Source: CAVTOO01 sp963736355 (GTDB lineage Bacteria > Pseudomonadota > Alphaproteobacteria > Rhizobiales > Xanthobacteraceae). From it: a stretch of 64,000 bases of DNA. Below, one piece after another: positions 32,505 to 42,412 of the stretch; positions within the stretch are counted from its first letter, which is position 1; each line of letters starts with the position of its first letter. The stretch spans positions 372,001 to 436,000 of the forward strand of contig CAVTOO010000002.1 in assembly GCA_963736355.1 (NCBI GenBank), in the 5' to 3' direction. A program made the translations under genes and the position numbers. The notes beneath the pieces are model-generated. The model had not been told where the DNA came from. It did no database searches and worked only from the letters and a program-made list of their open reading frames with translations.

Positions 32505-33239
32505 ATGGCGAAAACAATGCTCATCACCGGAGGCAGCCGCGGCATCGGCGCCGCCACCGCGCGCATGGCGGCCGATCACGGCTACGACGTGGCGCTGACC
32601 TACAAGAGCAACAAGGTCGAAGCCGAGAAGGTCGCGGCCGACATTCGCGCCAAGGGCCGCAAGGCGCTGGTGATTCAAGCGGACGCCGGCAAGGAAGACG
32701 ACGCGCTGCGCACTTTCGCCGAAGTGAAGAAGGAATTGGGCGCGCTCGACGTGCTGGTTTACAACGCCGGCATCTCCGGCGTCGAATATCGCCTGGATGA
32801 GGCGCCGACCGCGATCCTGAAAGAGACGCTCGACACCAATCTGTTCGGCTGCATGATCCATGCACGCGAAGCGGTGAAGGTGATGTCGACGCGCCACGGC
32901 GGCAAGGGCGGAAATATCGTTTTGATCGGATCGCGCGCGGCCGACTACGGCTCGCCGAGCCGTTACATCTGGTACGCAGCCTCAAAAGGCGGCGTGCGTT
33001 CCTTCACGGTCGGTCTGGCGCGTGAAGTCGGCGAGGAAGGCATCCGCGTCATCTCCGTCGCGCCGGGACCGATCAAGACCGGCATCACGCCGCCGGAGCG
33101 CCAGGCGCTGACGGCGCAGACGACCGCGCTGAAGCGCGTCGGCGAACCGGAAGAAGTCGCCTCGGTGGTGATGTTCGCCGCCGGCGATGCGTCTTCCTAC
33201 GTCACCGGCGCGGAAATTCTGGTCGGCGGCGGACGCTGA
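32505..33239 (+). CDS. SDR-family oxidoreductase, tandem paralogue
   Basis: 244-residue classical SDR. TGGSRGIGAATARMAADHGY, VLVYNAGISG, GSRAADYG with catalytic Ser, IWYAASKGGVRSF with YxxxK, VISVAPGPIKTGI and AEILVGGGR. It is near-identical to 31722-32453 through the coenzyme loop and active site but diverges in the substrate loop after the active site (PPERQALTAQTTALKR versus AIETLQKTAQTTAVKR), so its substrate range may differ. GGAGACTTC RBS before ATG 32505. Physiological role unknown. Confidence 0.88.
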   Translation: MAKTMLITGGSRGIGAATARMAADHGYDVALTYKSNKVEAEKVAADIRAKGRKALVIQADAGKEDDALRTFAEVKKELGALDVLVYNAGISGVEYRLDEAPTAILKETLDTNLFGCMIHAREAVKVMSTRHGGKGGNIVLIGSRAADYGSPSRYIWYAASKGGVRSFTVGLAREVGEEGIRVISVAPGPIKTGITPPERQALTAQTTALKRVGEPEEVASVVMFAAGDASSYVTGAEILVGGGR

Positions 33240-33452
33240 TCGCACGCAACTTGTCCATGACAACCAGACTATGACGACCCGCCGGCCGCTTGCAGGACTT
33301 TCCTGAAAGCGGCCGGAACGGTCTTAATCGCGTCGCCGACGGTTCCAATGCCACGGCCCTGCCACAAAAAGCGCTGAAAATTCTGGTGATCCCGCGGCGA
33401 GGGCCGAGGCGGGTCGTGCTTTTGGCGGGAAAAGTGTTATCTGTCCGGCAGG

Positions 33453-34961
33453 ATGGAGGCGATTGGGGTTCGGAAGGGTTTGAGGGGACACGTCATCATA
33501 ACGCTGAAGCGCGCAGCGCTGTCTGCCGCGCTGACGGGAACGCTGCTGCTCGCCGGCTGTGGCGATCTTTCGCGTTTTGCGATGACCGCTCCGCAGCCAG
33601 CGCCGACACCGCTGCCGAAATCCGCCAATCGCCCGGTGCAGCCATCCAACATCGTCGAGCGCGAACATGAGCGCATCCTGGCGGCCTATGGCGGCGTCTA
33701 TGAAGACCCGAAGCTGCTGGCGCTGATCACCAAGGTGGTCGAGCGTCTCGTCGCCGCCTCCGAGCGGCCGGACCTGAGCTATCGCGTCACCATTCTCAAT
33801 TCACCGGCGATCAACGCCTTCGCGCTGCCCTCGGGCCAGCTCTACGTCACCCGCGGGCTGATCGCGCTGTCGAACGACACGGCCGAACTGTCGTCGGTGC
33901 TGTCGCATGAAATGGCCCATGTCATCGCCCGCCATGCTGCGATCCGCGAGGATCAGGCGCGCCAGGCCGCGATCGTCTCGCGCGTGGTCAACGACATCGG
34001 CTCCGACCCGGATCTCGCCGCGCTGGCCATGGCCAAGACCAAGCTGACGATGGCGAGCTTCTCGCGCGCGCAGGAATTCGAGGCCGACGGCATCGGCGTC
34101 GGCATCGCCGCCCGCGCCGGCTTCGATCCGTTCGGCGCGGTGCGCTTCCTGACCTCGATGGAACGCAACGGCGAATTGCGCGTCAGCCGCAACAGCGATC
34201 CGCGTGCGCTCGACTTTCTCTCCTCGCATCCGGCGACGCCCGAACGCGTTCAGAACGCGCAGGCCAATGCGCGGCAGTTCTCCGGACCCGGCGCCGGCGA
34301 GATCAGCCGCGAGACCTATCTGCAGGCCATCGACGGCATGGTGTTCGGCGAAGATCCCAATGAAGGCTTCGTGCGCGGCCGGCGCTTCCTGCATCCGAAG
34401 CTCGGCTTTACCTTTACCGCGCCGGAGGGCTTCTCGCTCGACAACACCGCGCAGGCCGTCATCGGCGTGCGCGAAGGCGGCCAGCAGGCGATGCGCTTCG
34501 ATGTCGTGAGTGTGCCGGCCGAGCAGGCGCTGACGGATTATCTGCTGTCGGGCTGGCTCGACAATGTCGAGAAACCGTCCGCCGAAGAACTGACCATTGG
34601 CGGCTTTCCGGCCGCGAGCGTGACCGCAAGCGGCGAGCAATGGTCGTTCCGCGTGTATGCGCTGCGCTTCGGCAGCGATGTCTATCGCTTCATCTTTGCA
34701 TCAAAGCGCAAGCTGGCCGAAACCGATCGCATTTTCCGCACCTCGGTCAACACGTTCCGCCGCCTGACGCTGGCGGAAATCCAGCAGGCAAGGCCGCTGC
34801 GGGTGCGCGTGGTAGCCGTGCAGCCCGGCGATACGGTCGAGACGCTCGCGGCGCGCATGGCATCGGGCGACCGGCAGCTTGAGCGCTTCCGCGTGCTCAA
34901 CGGGCTCGGCGCGAAGGACACCGTGAAGACGCGCGATTTCGTCAAGATCATTGTGGAGTGA
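33453..34961 (+). CDS. M48-family metalloprotease lipoprotein (BepA/YfgC-like)
   Basis: 502 residues. N-terminal signal with lipobox LLLAGCGDLS, so probably an outer-membrane or periplasmic lipoprotein. Zinc motif HEMAHVIARH (HExxH) with a third ligand in FEADGIGVGIAARAG, in the order expected for M48. The C-terminal half is an extra domain and ends VRVVAVQPGDTVETLAARMA, LERFRVLNGL, VKTRDFVKIIVE, a LysM-like fold that could bind peptidoglycan. Related M48 proteins act in outer-membrane protein quality control, though the exact substrate is inferred. ATG 33453 starts the longest plausible frame. Confidence 0.85.
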   Translation: MEAIGVRKGLRGHVIITLKRAALSAALTGTLLLAGCGDLSRFAMTAPQPAPTPLPKSANRPVQPSNIVEREHERILAAYGGVYEDPKLLALITKVVERLVAASERPDLSYRVTILNSPAINAFALPSGQLYVTRGLIALSNDTAELSSVLSHEMAHVIARHAAIREDQARQAAIVSRVVNDIGSDPDLAALAMAKTKLTMASFSRAQEFEADGIGVGIAARAGFDPFGAVRFLTSMERNGELRVSRNSDPRALDFLSSHPATPERVQNAQANARQFSGPGAGEISRETYLQAIDGMVFGEDPNEGFVRGRRFLHPKLGFTFTAPEGFSLDNTAQAVIGVREGGQQAMRFDVVSVPAEQALTDYLLSGWLDNVEKPSAEELTIGGFPAASVTASGEQWSFRVYALRFGSDVYRFIFASKRKLAETDRIFRTSVNTFRRLTLAEIQQARPLRVRVVAVQPGDTVETLAARMASGDRQLERFRVLNGLGAKDTVKTRDFVKIIVE

Positions 34962-35080
34962 GGCCCTGCGCTCATGCCCGAGGAGCAGCCGAAGGCTCGC
35001 AGTACTGAATGGTGAGCGGCCATGCGCTCATGACTCGGACGGCGTTCCGCGCTCCGCGGACCATGAGGCGCACCGAAACA

Positions 35081-35111
35081 AAAAAAAGCCCGGCGCGAAG
35101 CCGGGCTTTTT
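35081..35111. terminator. bidirectional Rho-independent terminator
   Basis: AAAAAAAGCCCGGC (35081-35094), GCGAA loop, GCCGGGCTTTTT (35100-35111). The T-runs on both strands suit the M48 gene (plus) and the CarD gene (minus), which converge here. Confidence 0.9.
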
Positions 35112-35134
35112 GATTTCTGAGAGATGCGGTGGAT

Positions 35135-36127
35135 TTAAGCCGCTTCGTCCTCGGCGACGGGGCCGTCACTGGCGCCTTCGGTCTCGCTGTCGGCTTCCGC
35201 CTCGGCCTCGCCGGTCTCGGCATCGGCTTCAGCAACCTTCGCGCCACGGCGCGGGCCCTTGGCGAGTGCAGCCTCGATTTCCTTGACCGCTTCGGTCTCG
35301 GTGTTGTGCTGCACGGCCGCGATCTCGCGCGACAGACGATCGAGCGCGGCTTCATAAAGCTGACGCTCGGAGTAGGACTGCTCGGGCTGCGAGTCCGAAC
35401 GGAACAGATCGCGCACCACTTCGGCGATGGCGACGATGTCGCCCGAATTGATCTTGGCTTCGTATTCCTGCGCACGGCGCGACCACATGGTGCGCTTGAT
35501 GCGGGCACGGCCCTTGAGCGTCTCGAGCGCGCGCTTCACCAGCGCCGGCTCCGACAATTTGCGCATGCCGACATTGGTGACCTTGGCGGTCGGCACCCGC
35601 AGCGTCATCTTGTCCTTGATGAAGTTGATGACGAACAGCTCAAGCTTTGCGCCGGCGATCTCCTGCTCCTCGATGGCGAGGATCTGGCCGACGCCATGCG
35701 CCGGATAGACGACGAATTCGTTGGTCTTGAATCCCAGACGCTGCGTGGTCGGCTTTTTCGGCTCCTCGACACGAACCGGCGCCTTGGCAACAACCTTCGC
35801 AGGCACCACGGGCTTCGCGGCGGCAGCAACCGGCTGCTTGGCGGCAACGGGCTTAGTCAAGGCAGCCTTGGCCGCAACAGGCTTCGCCGGAGCCGCAACA
35901 GGCTTGGCGGCGGCCTTGGCAACAGTCTTCGGAGCGGCAGTCTTCTGGGCAGTGTTTTTGGGCATTACGACCTTTGAAGCCTTTGAAGATTTAGCGGACG
36001 CGACGGCGCGGCTATCTTTCCGCGACGACTGTGAAGCCCGCTCAGAGGTGCGAGCGGACGGCTTTTTGGACGCGCGGCCAGTGGCTGCGGTCTTTTTGGA
36101 TTTGGTACGCTCACTCGATTTGGACAC
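35135..36127 (-). CDS. CarD-family transcriptional regulator with long basic N-terminal extension
   Basis: CarD/CdnL proteins bind RNA polymerase beta and stabilise open complexes. The CarD core is LGFKTNEFVVYPAHGVGQIL, AIEEQEIAGAKLELFVINFI, KDKMTLRVPTAKVTNVGMRK (residues about 135-200), followed by the helical C-domain GRARIKRTMWSRRAQEYEAK...LYEAALDRLSREIAAV and an acidic Glu/Asp/Ala tail. The first 130 residues are Lys/Ala/Pro-rich (AAKPVAAPAKPVAAK), a disordered polycation. Start uncertain: GTG 36127 is chosen because TTGATT/TAGTTT promoter-like hexamers lie about 110 bases upstream (36238-36265); ATG 35965 with AAAGG upstream is the alternative. Likely an essential global regulator. Confidence 0.85.
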   Translation of the reverse strand: MSKSSERTKSKKTAATGRASKKPSARTSERASQSSRKDSRAVASAKSSKASKVVMPKNTAQKTAAPKTVAKAAAKPVAAPAKPVAAKAALTKPVAAKQPVAAAAKPVVPAKVVAKAPVRVEEPKKPTTQRLGFKTNEFVVYPAHGVGQILAIEEQEIAGAKLELFVINFIKDKMTLRVPTAKVTNVGMRKLSEPALVKRALETLKGRARIKRTMWSRRAQEYEAKINSGDIVAIAEVVRDLFRSDSQPEQSYSERQLYEAALDRLSREIAAVQHNTETEAVKEIEAALAKGPRRGAKVAEADAETGEAEAEADSETEGASDGPVAEDEAA

Positions 36128-36412
36128 GGTTCGCGCGCGCCACAAGGCACGCCCTCGTTCGACGTCTCGCCCCGGATAAGGTCCGTTTCGGCCAGAACAA
36201 CCTGTCAGCCCGGACCGGCTTTGTTCAGAAGTGCCCTAAACTAGCACATTTTCCGCAAAAATCAATGATTTATCGGGGTTCAGGGCCCCTCCTCCCGTCT
36301 CCGGGGGATAGTTCCCTAAATAAGGTTAAGGCTCTGAAATGGTAGGGGTGGGGGCGCCCAAAACCGCAAATTTTGACGGCCGAGACCGCCTCGCGCCGCG
36401 CTCGAAACCGCT

Positions 36413-36751
36413 TTAATCGCCGGTTCCCGGTTCCGTGGAGAAAAACTTCTCGAACTTGCCCTCGACGCCCTCGAATTCCTTGGCGTCGGCCGGGGCGTCC
36501 TTCTTCTCGGTGATGTTCGGCCAGACCTTGGCGTACTCGGCGTTCAGCGCCAGCCACTTGTCCAGGCCCGGTTCCGTGTCGGGCTTGATCGCCTCGGCCG
36601 GGCACTCGGGTTCGCACACGCCGCAATCAATGCACTCATCCGGGTGGATGACGAGCATATTTTCACCCTCATAGAAGCAGTCGACAGGACAAACTTCCAC
36701 GCAGTCGGTGTACTTGCACTTGATGCAACTGTCGTTGACGACGAAGGTCAT
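36413..36751 (-). CDS. fdxA: FdxA-type 7Fe ferredoxin
   Basis: 112-residue ferredoxin carrying one 3Fe-4S and one 4Fe-4S cluster. Cysteine patterns CIKCKYTDCVEVCPVDC (with the FdxA-type spacing) and CIDCGVCEPECPAEAI. Long C-terminal extension EPGLDKWLALNAEYAKVWPN typical of this type. Start at ATG 36751 (MTFVVNDSCI). Soluble electron carrier; the partner enzymes are not deducible. It shares strand and region with CarD, S4 and helicase genes, a conserved alphaproteobacterial neighbourhood as I recall, but the intergenic gaps suggest separate promoters. Confidence 0.93.
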   Translation of the reverse strand: MTFVVNDSCIKCKYTDCVEVCPVDCFYEGENMLVIHPDECIDCGVCEPECPAEAIKPDTEPGLDKWLALNAEYAKVWPNITEKKDAPADAKEFEGVEGKFEKFFSTEPGTGD

Positions 36752-36839
36752 CGAAGGCTCCGCACGGGTCGGCGATATGCGAGGGCTGCGTAGCGCATGA
36801 GGTCGGCCGGTGCAAGAGACCCTTGCGGCATGCGCCTGG

Positions 36840-36884
36840 CATGATCCGAAAAGTGGAAACCGGTTTTCGAAAAGATCATGCTCA
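36840..36884 (-). repeat. short GAGCATGATC-family palindrome (opposite orientation)
   Basis: GCATGATCCGAAAAGTGGAA, then CCGGTTTTCGAAAAGATCATGC. This is the reverse-oriented short version of the elements at 4357, 13615 and 60038, between the S4 gene stop and fdxA. Confidence 0.8.
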
Positions 36885-36897
36885 AGCAGAAAATGGG

Positions 36898-37158
36898 CTA
36901 AGTATCCGCATAGGGGCGCGCGGCCGTGGCATCGCCGCGGCGGGGCGCCAACCCCTCGACGCGCAACACCCTGACGCGCGCATCGAGCGCGACCGTCAGC
37001 ACGTCGCCTGTCTTCACAGCATGCGCGGCTTGCGTCGTGCGGACGCCGTTGACGCGCACGAACCCACCGTCGACGAGACTGGATGCAGACGTGCGCGTGC
37101 GCACCACGCGCGCATGCCACAGCCATTTGTCGAGACGCTGGTGCGCCGCGGACGTCAT
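36898..37158 (-). CDS. S4-domain RNA-binding protein (Hsp15-like)
   Basis: 86 residues from ATG 37158 (MTSAAHQRLDKWLWHARVVR). The S4 fold is apparent: RLDKWLWHARVVRTRTSASS, LVDGGFVRVNGVRTTQAAHA, VKTGDVLTVALDARVRVLRV. Length and the DKWLWHARVVRTR motif match the heat-shock protein Hsp15/YbcJ group, which binds stalled 50S-nascent chain complexes in E. coli; that role here is by analogy. It lies 77 bases downstream of the long helicase gene on the same strand, probably co-transcribed with it. Confidence 0.88.
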   Translation of the reverse strand: MTSAAHQRLDKWLWHARVVRTRTSASSLVDGGFVRVNGVRTTQAAHAVKTGDVLTVALDARVRVLRVEGLAPRRGDATAARPYADT

Positions 37159-37235
37159 GCAAAGGCGCGAGCGCAGACGGCGAGGAGCGAAGAGCAAGAG
37201 AGCCGGAGACGGGTCAGGCTGCTGCGCAACGATCC

Positions 37236-40200
37236 TCACTTCTTGCCTTCGAGCTGCTCCTTGAGCGCGGCAAGCTTCGCGAACGGAGAATTGGGATCCA
37301 TCGGCCGGTCGCGCTGCTCGCGGCGGGGCGGAAACTCGCGGTTGTTGTCGGGGCGCTTGTTGCGGCCCTCGAAACGCTTGCCGCCCTCGCGCGGCGCGCC
37401 GTCTCGCTGGCCACCCTCACGTTTGAAGTCCGGACGCTTGCCACCTTCCGGGCGTTTGCCTTCGCGGCGCGGGAAGCGCTCGTGACGCGGCCGCTCGTTC
37501 TGCGGCGCAGCCTCGGCCGGCGCGGATCCATCTGCCGGCGCTGCCGCGGCAGGCTGCTGCTGCGGACGTCCGCCATGACGGCGGCGGCGATGACGGTGCT
37601 GCTGCTCGCCCTCACCGGCCGGCGTCTCGGTGCCCTCGCCTTGAGTTTGACCTTGGGTTTGGCCTTGCGGCTTCGCGTGTTGCTGGCGGCGCGGCGGACG
37701 GCGGTCGTTGCGCTCGCCCTGCGGACGGCCCGCGCGCCAGACTTCAACAAGCTCCGGCTCGGCCGGCGATGCGGCTGCAACTTCGCCCTGCGGCGCAGGT
37801 GTTTCCGCGGACACGGCCTCTGTCGCAACCACCGCTGCAGCATCGATCGCGGCTTCGACCGCGACCACGGCCTCGTCGACGGCGGGCGTCTCGTCGACCT
37901 GCGGTGCGGCGTCGATCTCGACGGCATCGTCAGACGCGTCATGCACGGCGGCAGCGTCGACAGCCTGCTCGACCGCGGCTTCGGCTTCCGCCTGCGCTTC
38001 AGGCACAATGGCCGTCACGCCGGGTTCGGGCGGCTTTTCATTTCAGCAGGCTTTTCAATTTCAGCAGGCTTGGGTCGCTTTTCCATGCGATAGCCGAGCG
38101 CGCGCAGGATCGAGGCGAAGTCTTCGCCCGCAGAACCCGTGAGCGACATCATCGCCTGCGTCACAGTGAAGGACGAACCGTCGAACGCGCCTTGCGGCTT
38201 CACGCCGGGCGAGGCCGGGCGCCATGACAGCGCCGGGCGAATGAGATCGGCGAGACGCTCCAGAATATCGACGCGCACCGCGCGCTCACCGGCAACGCGA
38301 TAGCCGAGCGTGCGATACAGGTCGCGCGACAATTCCTTGTCGATCGGGAACGACGTGCGGCCGGAGCTTGCGAGATGCTGCGCGCCCGTGAGCGAGGCCA
38401 ATTCGAGTCCGTCCTGGCGCACCGCCCACAGCAGCGAGGCGAGCGTGCGCGGCGCAGGCTTGAGCAGCCCCGGCAGATAGACGTGATAGGCGCCGAAGCG
38501 AACGCCGTATTTGCGCAGCATCGCGCGCGACGGCTGATCCAGCGCCTTGAGATCGTTGGCGGCCTTGGCGCGCTCCAGCACGCCGAGCGCCTCGACGAGC
38601 TGGAAGGCAATGCCGCGCGCCATGCCGGTGACGTCTTCGGCCGACGACAGCGCGAACAACGGCGCGAGCAATTTCTCGATATGCGTCTTGAGCCACAGAT
38701 CGAGCCGCGTCTGCACATTGTCGCGCGACGCGCCGGTCAAGCGGTCGTCGGCGATCAGGCGCAGCCTTGGCCGCAGCGTGTCTTCCGACGCGACGAGTTT
38801 GGCGACGGGTGCGCCGATCCAGCGCAGCGTGCCGTCGGAGCCGAGCACGAACTGCGTCTCGGGCGCGGCGGCCAGCTTTTCGGCGCGGGTGTCGATTTCG
38901 CCGGCCAGCGCCTTTTGCGCGGTCGCCTGCAGCGCCTTGGCTTCCGAGCCGGCGTCGGCCGCATCGGGCACGAACACAAAGCCGTCGAGCCGGCCAATCA
39001 TATGGCCCTCGACAGTCACTTCACCGGTCGCTCCGATTTCAGTCTCAAGCATCGCGTTTTCCCGTAGCCGCCGCATCAATACACTGGTGCGTCGATCGAC
39101 GAACCTTTCCGTCAATCGCTCATGCAGCGCGTCAGATAGCCTATCCTCTACGGCACGCGCGGCCTGCTGCCAATGTTCAGGATCGGTCAGCCAGTCGGGG
39201 CGATTTGCCGCAAAGGTCCAGGTGCGGACCTGGGCGATGCGCGCCGAAAGGGTATCGATGTCGCCGTCGGTGCGGTCGGACTGGGCGATCTGGGCCGCGA
39301 ACCAGTCGGTCGGGATCGAACCCCGGCGCATCAGGAAGCCGTACAGGGCGGTCACCAGCTCGGCGTGGGCCGCCGGCGCGACGTGCCGATAGTCTGGGAT
39401 CTGACACACTTCCCACAGCCGTTCGACGCTCTTGGCGTCGCGCGCCATGGCGCGGATGTCCTCGTCGCGCGCGGCATGGTCGAGGACGCGGATATCCTCG
39501 GCGACCGGCGCCCGCGTCAGCGCGTCATGACCCGGCACCGCACTGAGCGTGGCCTGTAACGCCCCGATCGACGCGAAATCGAGATTGGAGTTGCGCCATT
39601 GCAGCACCTTCACGCTGTCGAAGGCGTGCTTCTGCAAATTGTCGACAAGTTCCGGCTCGAACGGCGCGCAGCGCCCGGTGGTGCCGAATGTGCCGTCGCG
39701 CGTGGCGCGGCCGGCACGGCCGGCGATCTGCGCGAACTCCGACGGGTTGAGGCGGCGGAACTGATAGCCGTCATATTTGCTGTCGGAGGCAAACGCCACG
39801 TGATCGACGTCGAGATTGAGCCCCATGCCGATGGCGTCTGTGGCAACGAGATAATCGACATCGCCCGACTGAAACAGCTCCACCTGCGCGTTGCGGGTGC
39901 GCGGGCTGAGCGAGCCCAGCACGACGGCGGCGCCGCCGCGCTGGCGGCGGATCAATTCGGCAATGGCATAAACTTCATCCGCCGAGAAGGCGACGATGGC
40001 GGTGCGGCGCGGCTGGCGCGTCAATTTGCGGTCGCCCGCGAAGGTCAATTGCGACAGGCGCGGCCGCGTCACGACATTGACGCCCGGCAACAGCCGCTCG
40101 ACGATGCCGCGCATCGTCGCCGCGCCCAGGATCAGCGTCTCGTCACGGCCACGGCGATGCAGGATGCGATCGGTGAACACGTGACCGCGTTCGAGATCGG

Positions 40201-40528
40201 CGGCGATCTGGATTTCGTCGATGGCGACAAACGACACATCGAGATCGCGCGGCATGGCCTCGACGGTCGAGACCCAGTAGCGCGCATTGTGCGGCTTGAT
40301 CTTTTCCTCGCCGGTGATGAGCGCGACCGATTGCGGCCCGATCCGATCGACGATGCGGTTATAGACCTCGCGCGCCAGGAGGCGCAGCGGCAGACCGATC
40401 ACGCCGGAGGAATGCGCCAGCATGCGCTCGATGGCGAGATGCGTCTTTCCGGTGTTGGTGGGGCCCAGCACTGCGGTGACACCGCTGCCTGCAAGGCGGC
40501 CGGCGGACTGGGGGGAGAACATACTCAT
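37236..40528 (-). CDS. SUV3-like DEAD-box RNA helicase with long basic tail (one frameshift as read)
   Basis: About 1097 residues after repair. Superfamily 2 helicase: motif I GPTNTGKTHLAIERM, the Q-motif neighbourhood, DEIQIAADLERGHVF (DEIQ box), VLGSLSPRTRNAQVELFQSG, and motif VI-like QIAGRAGRATRDG. The helicase C-domain is followed by the SUV3-C helical region and ends in a disordered Glu/Ala then Arg/Gly/Pro/Gln-rich tail (RHRRRRHGGRPQQQ, GKRPDFKREGGQR, ending SPFAKLAALKEQLEGKK). The frame break is at about 38047: the protein repeats GAAATTGAAAAGCC earlier, and restoring the missing T joins EIEKPAEI to EKPPEPGVTAIVPEAQ. Without repair it would read as two proteins of 837 and 260 residues. 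It is probably an RNA-remodelling enzyme linked to the downstream S4 protein; partner not shown. Confidence 0.85.
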
Positions 40529-40807
40529 GATCGAGGCGAGCCTGTATCACATTGCGACGGCAAACTCGTAACAATGCGTCGCCGTCTTAAGCTGTGGAAC
40601 GAGTAAGGAACGAACCGCGCCCGAATCGCTGACTCGCCGGATGGAACCCGAAAACGCCGCAAGATGTCGTCGCCCCCATTGAGGTCGATACCAGATACAG
40701 GTTGCTGGCGTGACAATTTTAGCTAAATCCCGGCGAATTCGTTAACGCGTTCGGGATTTCTCTTCCGGGCGGCTGTCAACAGGATTGAGGCCCCGCAAGG
40801 CGCCTGC

Positions 40808-41665
40808 TTACTGCGTGCGCACGCTCGCCGGCGTCGGTTTTGCAACGTTTGTCGTGACGAACTGGACCGCTTCGAGCACGGCGGCCCCAAGCGGCGTCGG
40901 CACCGAGACCTTGAAGGGTGCGAGCACGCGCGTGCCGGCGATCGGCACCAGCCAGACCTCCATATCGCGCTGGCCGGCGAGATATTTGATCGCGGCGCGG
41001 CCGGGCACGTAGCCCGACACCGGCGTGAACTGGATCGAGCACACCACGGCTGCGCCCTGATAGCCCTTCTCCGCCTTGACCTGCTCCAGGCGCTTGAACT
41101 GCAGGTGCAGGTCGTAGCGCATGCGGCCGTCGAACACCGCGACCGCGTTGTTGCAGCCGGCCGGCCCCAGCAGTTCATCGGTGCCGGACACACGCACCAG
41201 CGAGCCCGTCATGGGATCGATCACGTTGCGCTTGTCGGCTTCGCTGATCGGCAGGCGGTTGGGATTTTCCGGCGGCTGAGGCTCGATCGAGAACTCCTTG
41301 ACCGCGCCGTTGACGATGGAAATGCGAACCTCCTCGGACTTGCGGTCCGAGGCGATGGTGGCGGCGTAGCTCGCAGGGATCAGCGCGCCCTTCAGGACCT
41401 TGCCGCGCACCGCGCCCGAGCCTTCGCCGCTGGCGAAGACGCGCAGCAGGCCCGACGCCCGGCCGGTGACGGCGGCGCTGTATTGATCCTCGGCGATGTC
41501 CACGACCCAGACGCCCGTGCCGACACTGATGCCGGCGAGCTTGGCGTTGTAGCGCGCCTCCAGCTTGCTCTGGGCAGCGGCCGGAACGGCAGCGGCCATC
41601 AAAAAGGCAGCCGCGGCAGCACCCTGCCTCAACGCCCGGCCTGCCATGATATGACGCACAACCAT
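40808..41665 (-). CDS. DUF3108-family exported protein
   Basis: 285 residues. Start taken at ATG 41665 (MVVRHIMAGRALRQGAAAAA) with a signal peptide ending AVPAAA-QS. The mature protein is beta-rich: ARYNAKLAGISVGTGVWVVD, YSAAVTGRASGLLRVFASGE, GALIPASYAATIASDRKSEE, PMTGSLVRVSG, and a lone cysteine pair (AGCNNAVAVF, VVCSIQFTP). This matches DUF3108, a family of periplasmic proteins with no known enzymatic role. It is the only gene in its strand block; rpmB diverges from it about 330 bases away. Confidence 0.8.
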   Translation of the reverse strand: MVVRHIMAGRALRQGAAAAAFLMAAAVPAAAQSKLEARYNAKLAGISVGTGVWVVDIAEDQYSAAVTGRASGLLRVFASGEGSGAVRGKVLKGALIPASYAATIASDRKSEEVRISIVNGAVKEFSIEPQPPENPNRLPISEADKRNVIDPMTGSLVRVSGTDELLGPAGCNNAVAVFDGRMRYDLHLQFKRLEQVKAEKGYQGAAVVCSIQFTPVSGYVPGRAAIKYLAGQRDMEVWLVPIAGTRVLAPFKVSVPTPLGAAVLEAVQFVTTNVAKPTPASVRTQ

Positions 41666-41993
41666 CACCCTTTTCGCCTTGTCTCGCACCCCGTTGGCCG
41701 GGGCTGCGGTGCTGCAGGCCTTGAAGAACCTTCCGAATCCGGAAGGGCAAGCCTTGAAGAATGGGCTGCGCCAAACGGAAAAACAACGATATTGCCGTTG
41801 CTTAGGGCACATTTGGCGTCGATCGTGTCCTTTATATGATAAGGGGAATATCAACGATATACCCGCATATCCAAAGGCTTGACGCCTGCAACGGCCCCCC
41901 CTATACGTCCGCCGTTCCTGCAATCGCAAGAAACCAGTTTAGCCTTTGAGCGGGCCGAGGCCAGTTCGGGCCGTTGAAGACGAGGATTTCGCC

Positions 41994-42284
41994 ATGTCGA
42001 GGCGTTGTGAATTGACCGCCAAGGGCGTTCAGGTCGGCCACAAGGTCAGCCATTCGAACCACAAGACCAAGCGCCGGTTCTTGCCGAACCTGTTCAACGT
42101 GACGCTGCTGTCGGATTCGCTCGGCCGCTCGGTGCGCCTGCGTATCTCGGCCAATGCGCTGCGCTCGGTCGATGCGCGCGGCGGGCTCGATGCCTTCCTC
42201 GCCAAGGCCAAGGACGTCGAGCTGTCGCAGCGTGCGCGCTTGATCAAGGGCCAGATCGCCAAGAAGCTTGCTGCGGCGAACTGA
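41994..42284 (+). CDS. rpmB: 50S ribosomal protein L28
   Basis: 96 residues: MSRRCELTAKGVQVGHKVSH, SNHKTKRRFLPNLFNVTLLS, DSLGRSVRLRISANALRSVD, then a helical C-terminus. Standard L28 length and order. Component of the large ribosomal subunit near the exit-tunnel/L1 region. ATG 41994 chosen over the longer frame from 41946. Followed directly by a strong terminator, so it is a single-gene unit. Confidence 0.97.
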   Translation: MSRRCELTAKGVQVGHKVSHSNHKTKRRFLPNLFNVTLLSDSLGRSVRLRISANALRSVDARGGLDAFLAKAKDVELSQRARLIKGQIAKKLAAAN

Positions 42285-42310
42285 TCGCCGGATCTTAAAG
42301 ACCGAAATTC

Positions 42311-42341
42311 AAAACGGCCGGGGATGACCCGGCCGTTTTTG
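42311..42341 (+). terminator. Rho-independent terminator of rpmB
   Basis: AAAACGGCCGGG (42311-42322), loop GATGA, CCCGGCCGTTTTTG (42328-42341), 26 bases past the L28 stop. Confidence 0.93.
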
Positions 42342-42412
42342 TTTGTGCACGCGACTCAAAACAAAACGTCGTTCCGGGTTCGATACTTCGTGTCGCCCCG
42401 GAATGACGAGAA

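Noticed and set aside
37236..38018. separate 260-residue gene downstream of the helicase
   Set aside because: It becomes the natural C-terminus of the helicase on restoring one T at about 38047, and has no own start with an RBS.
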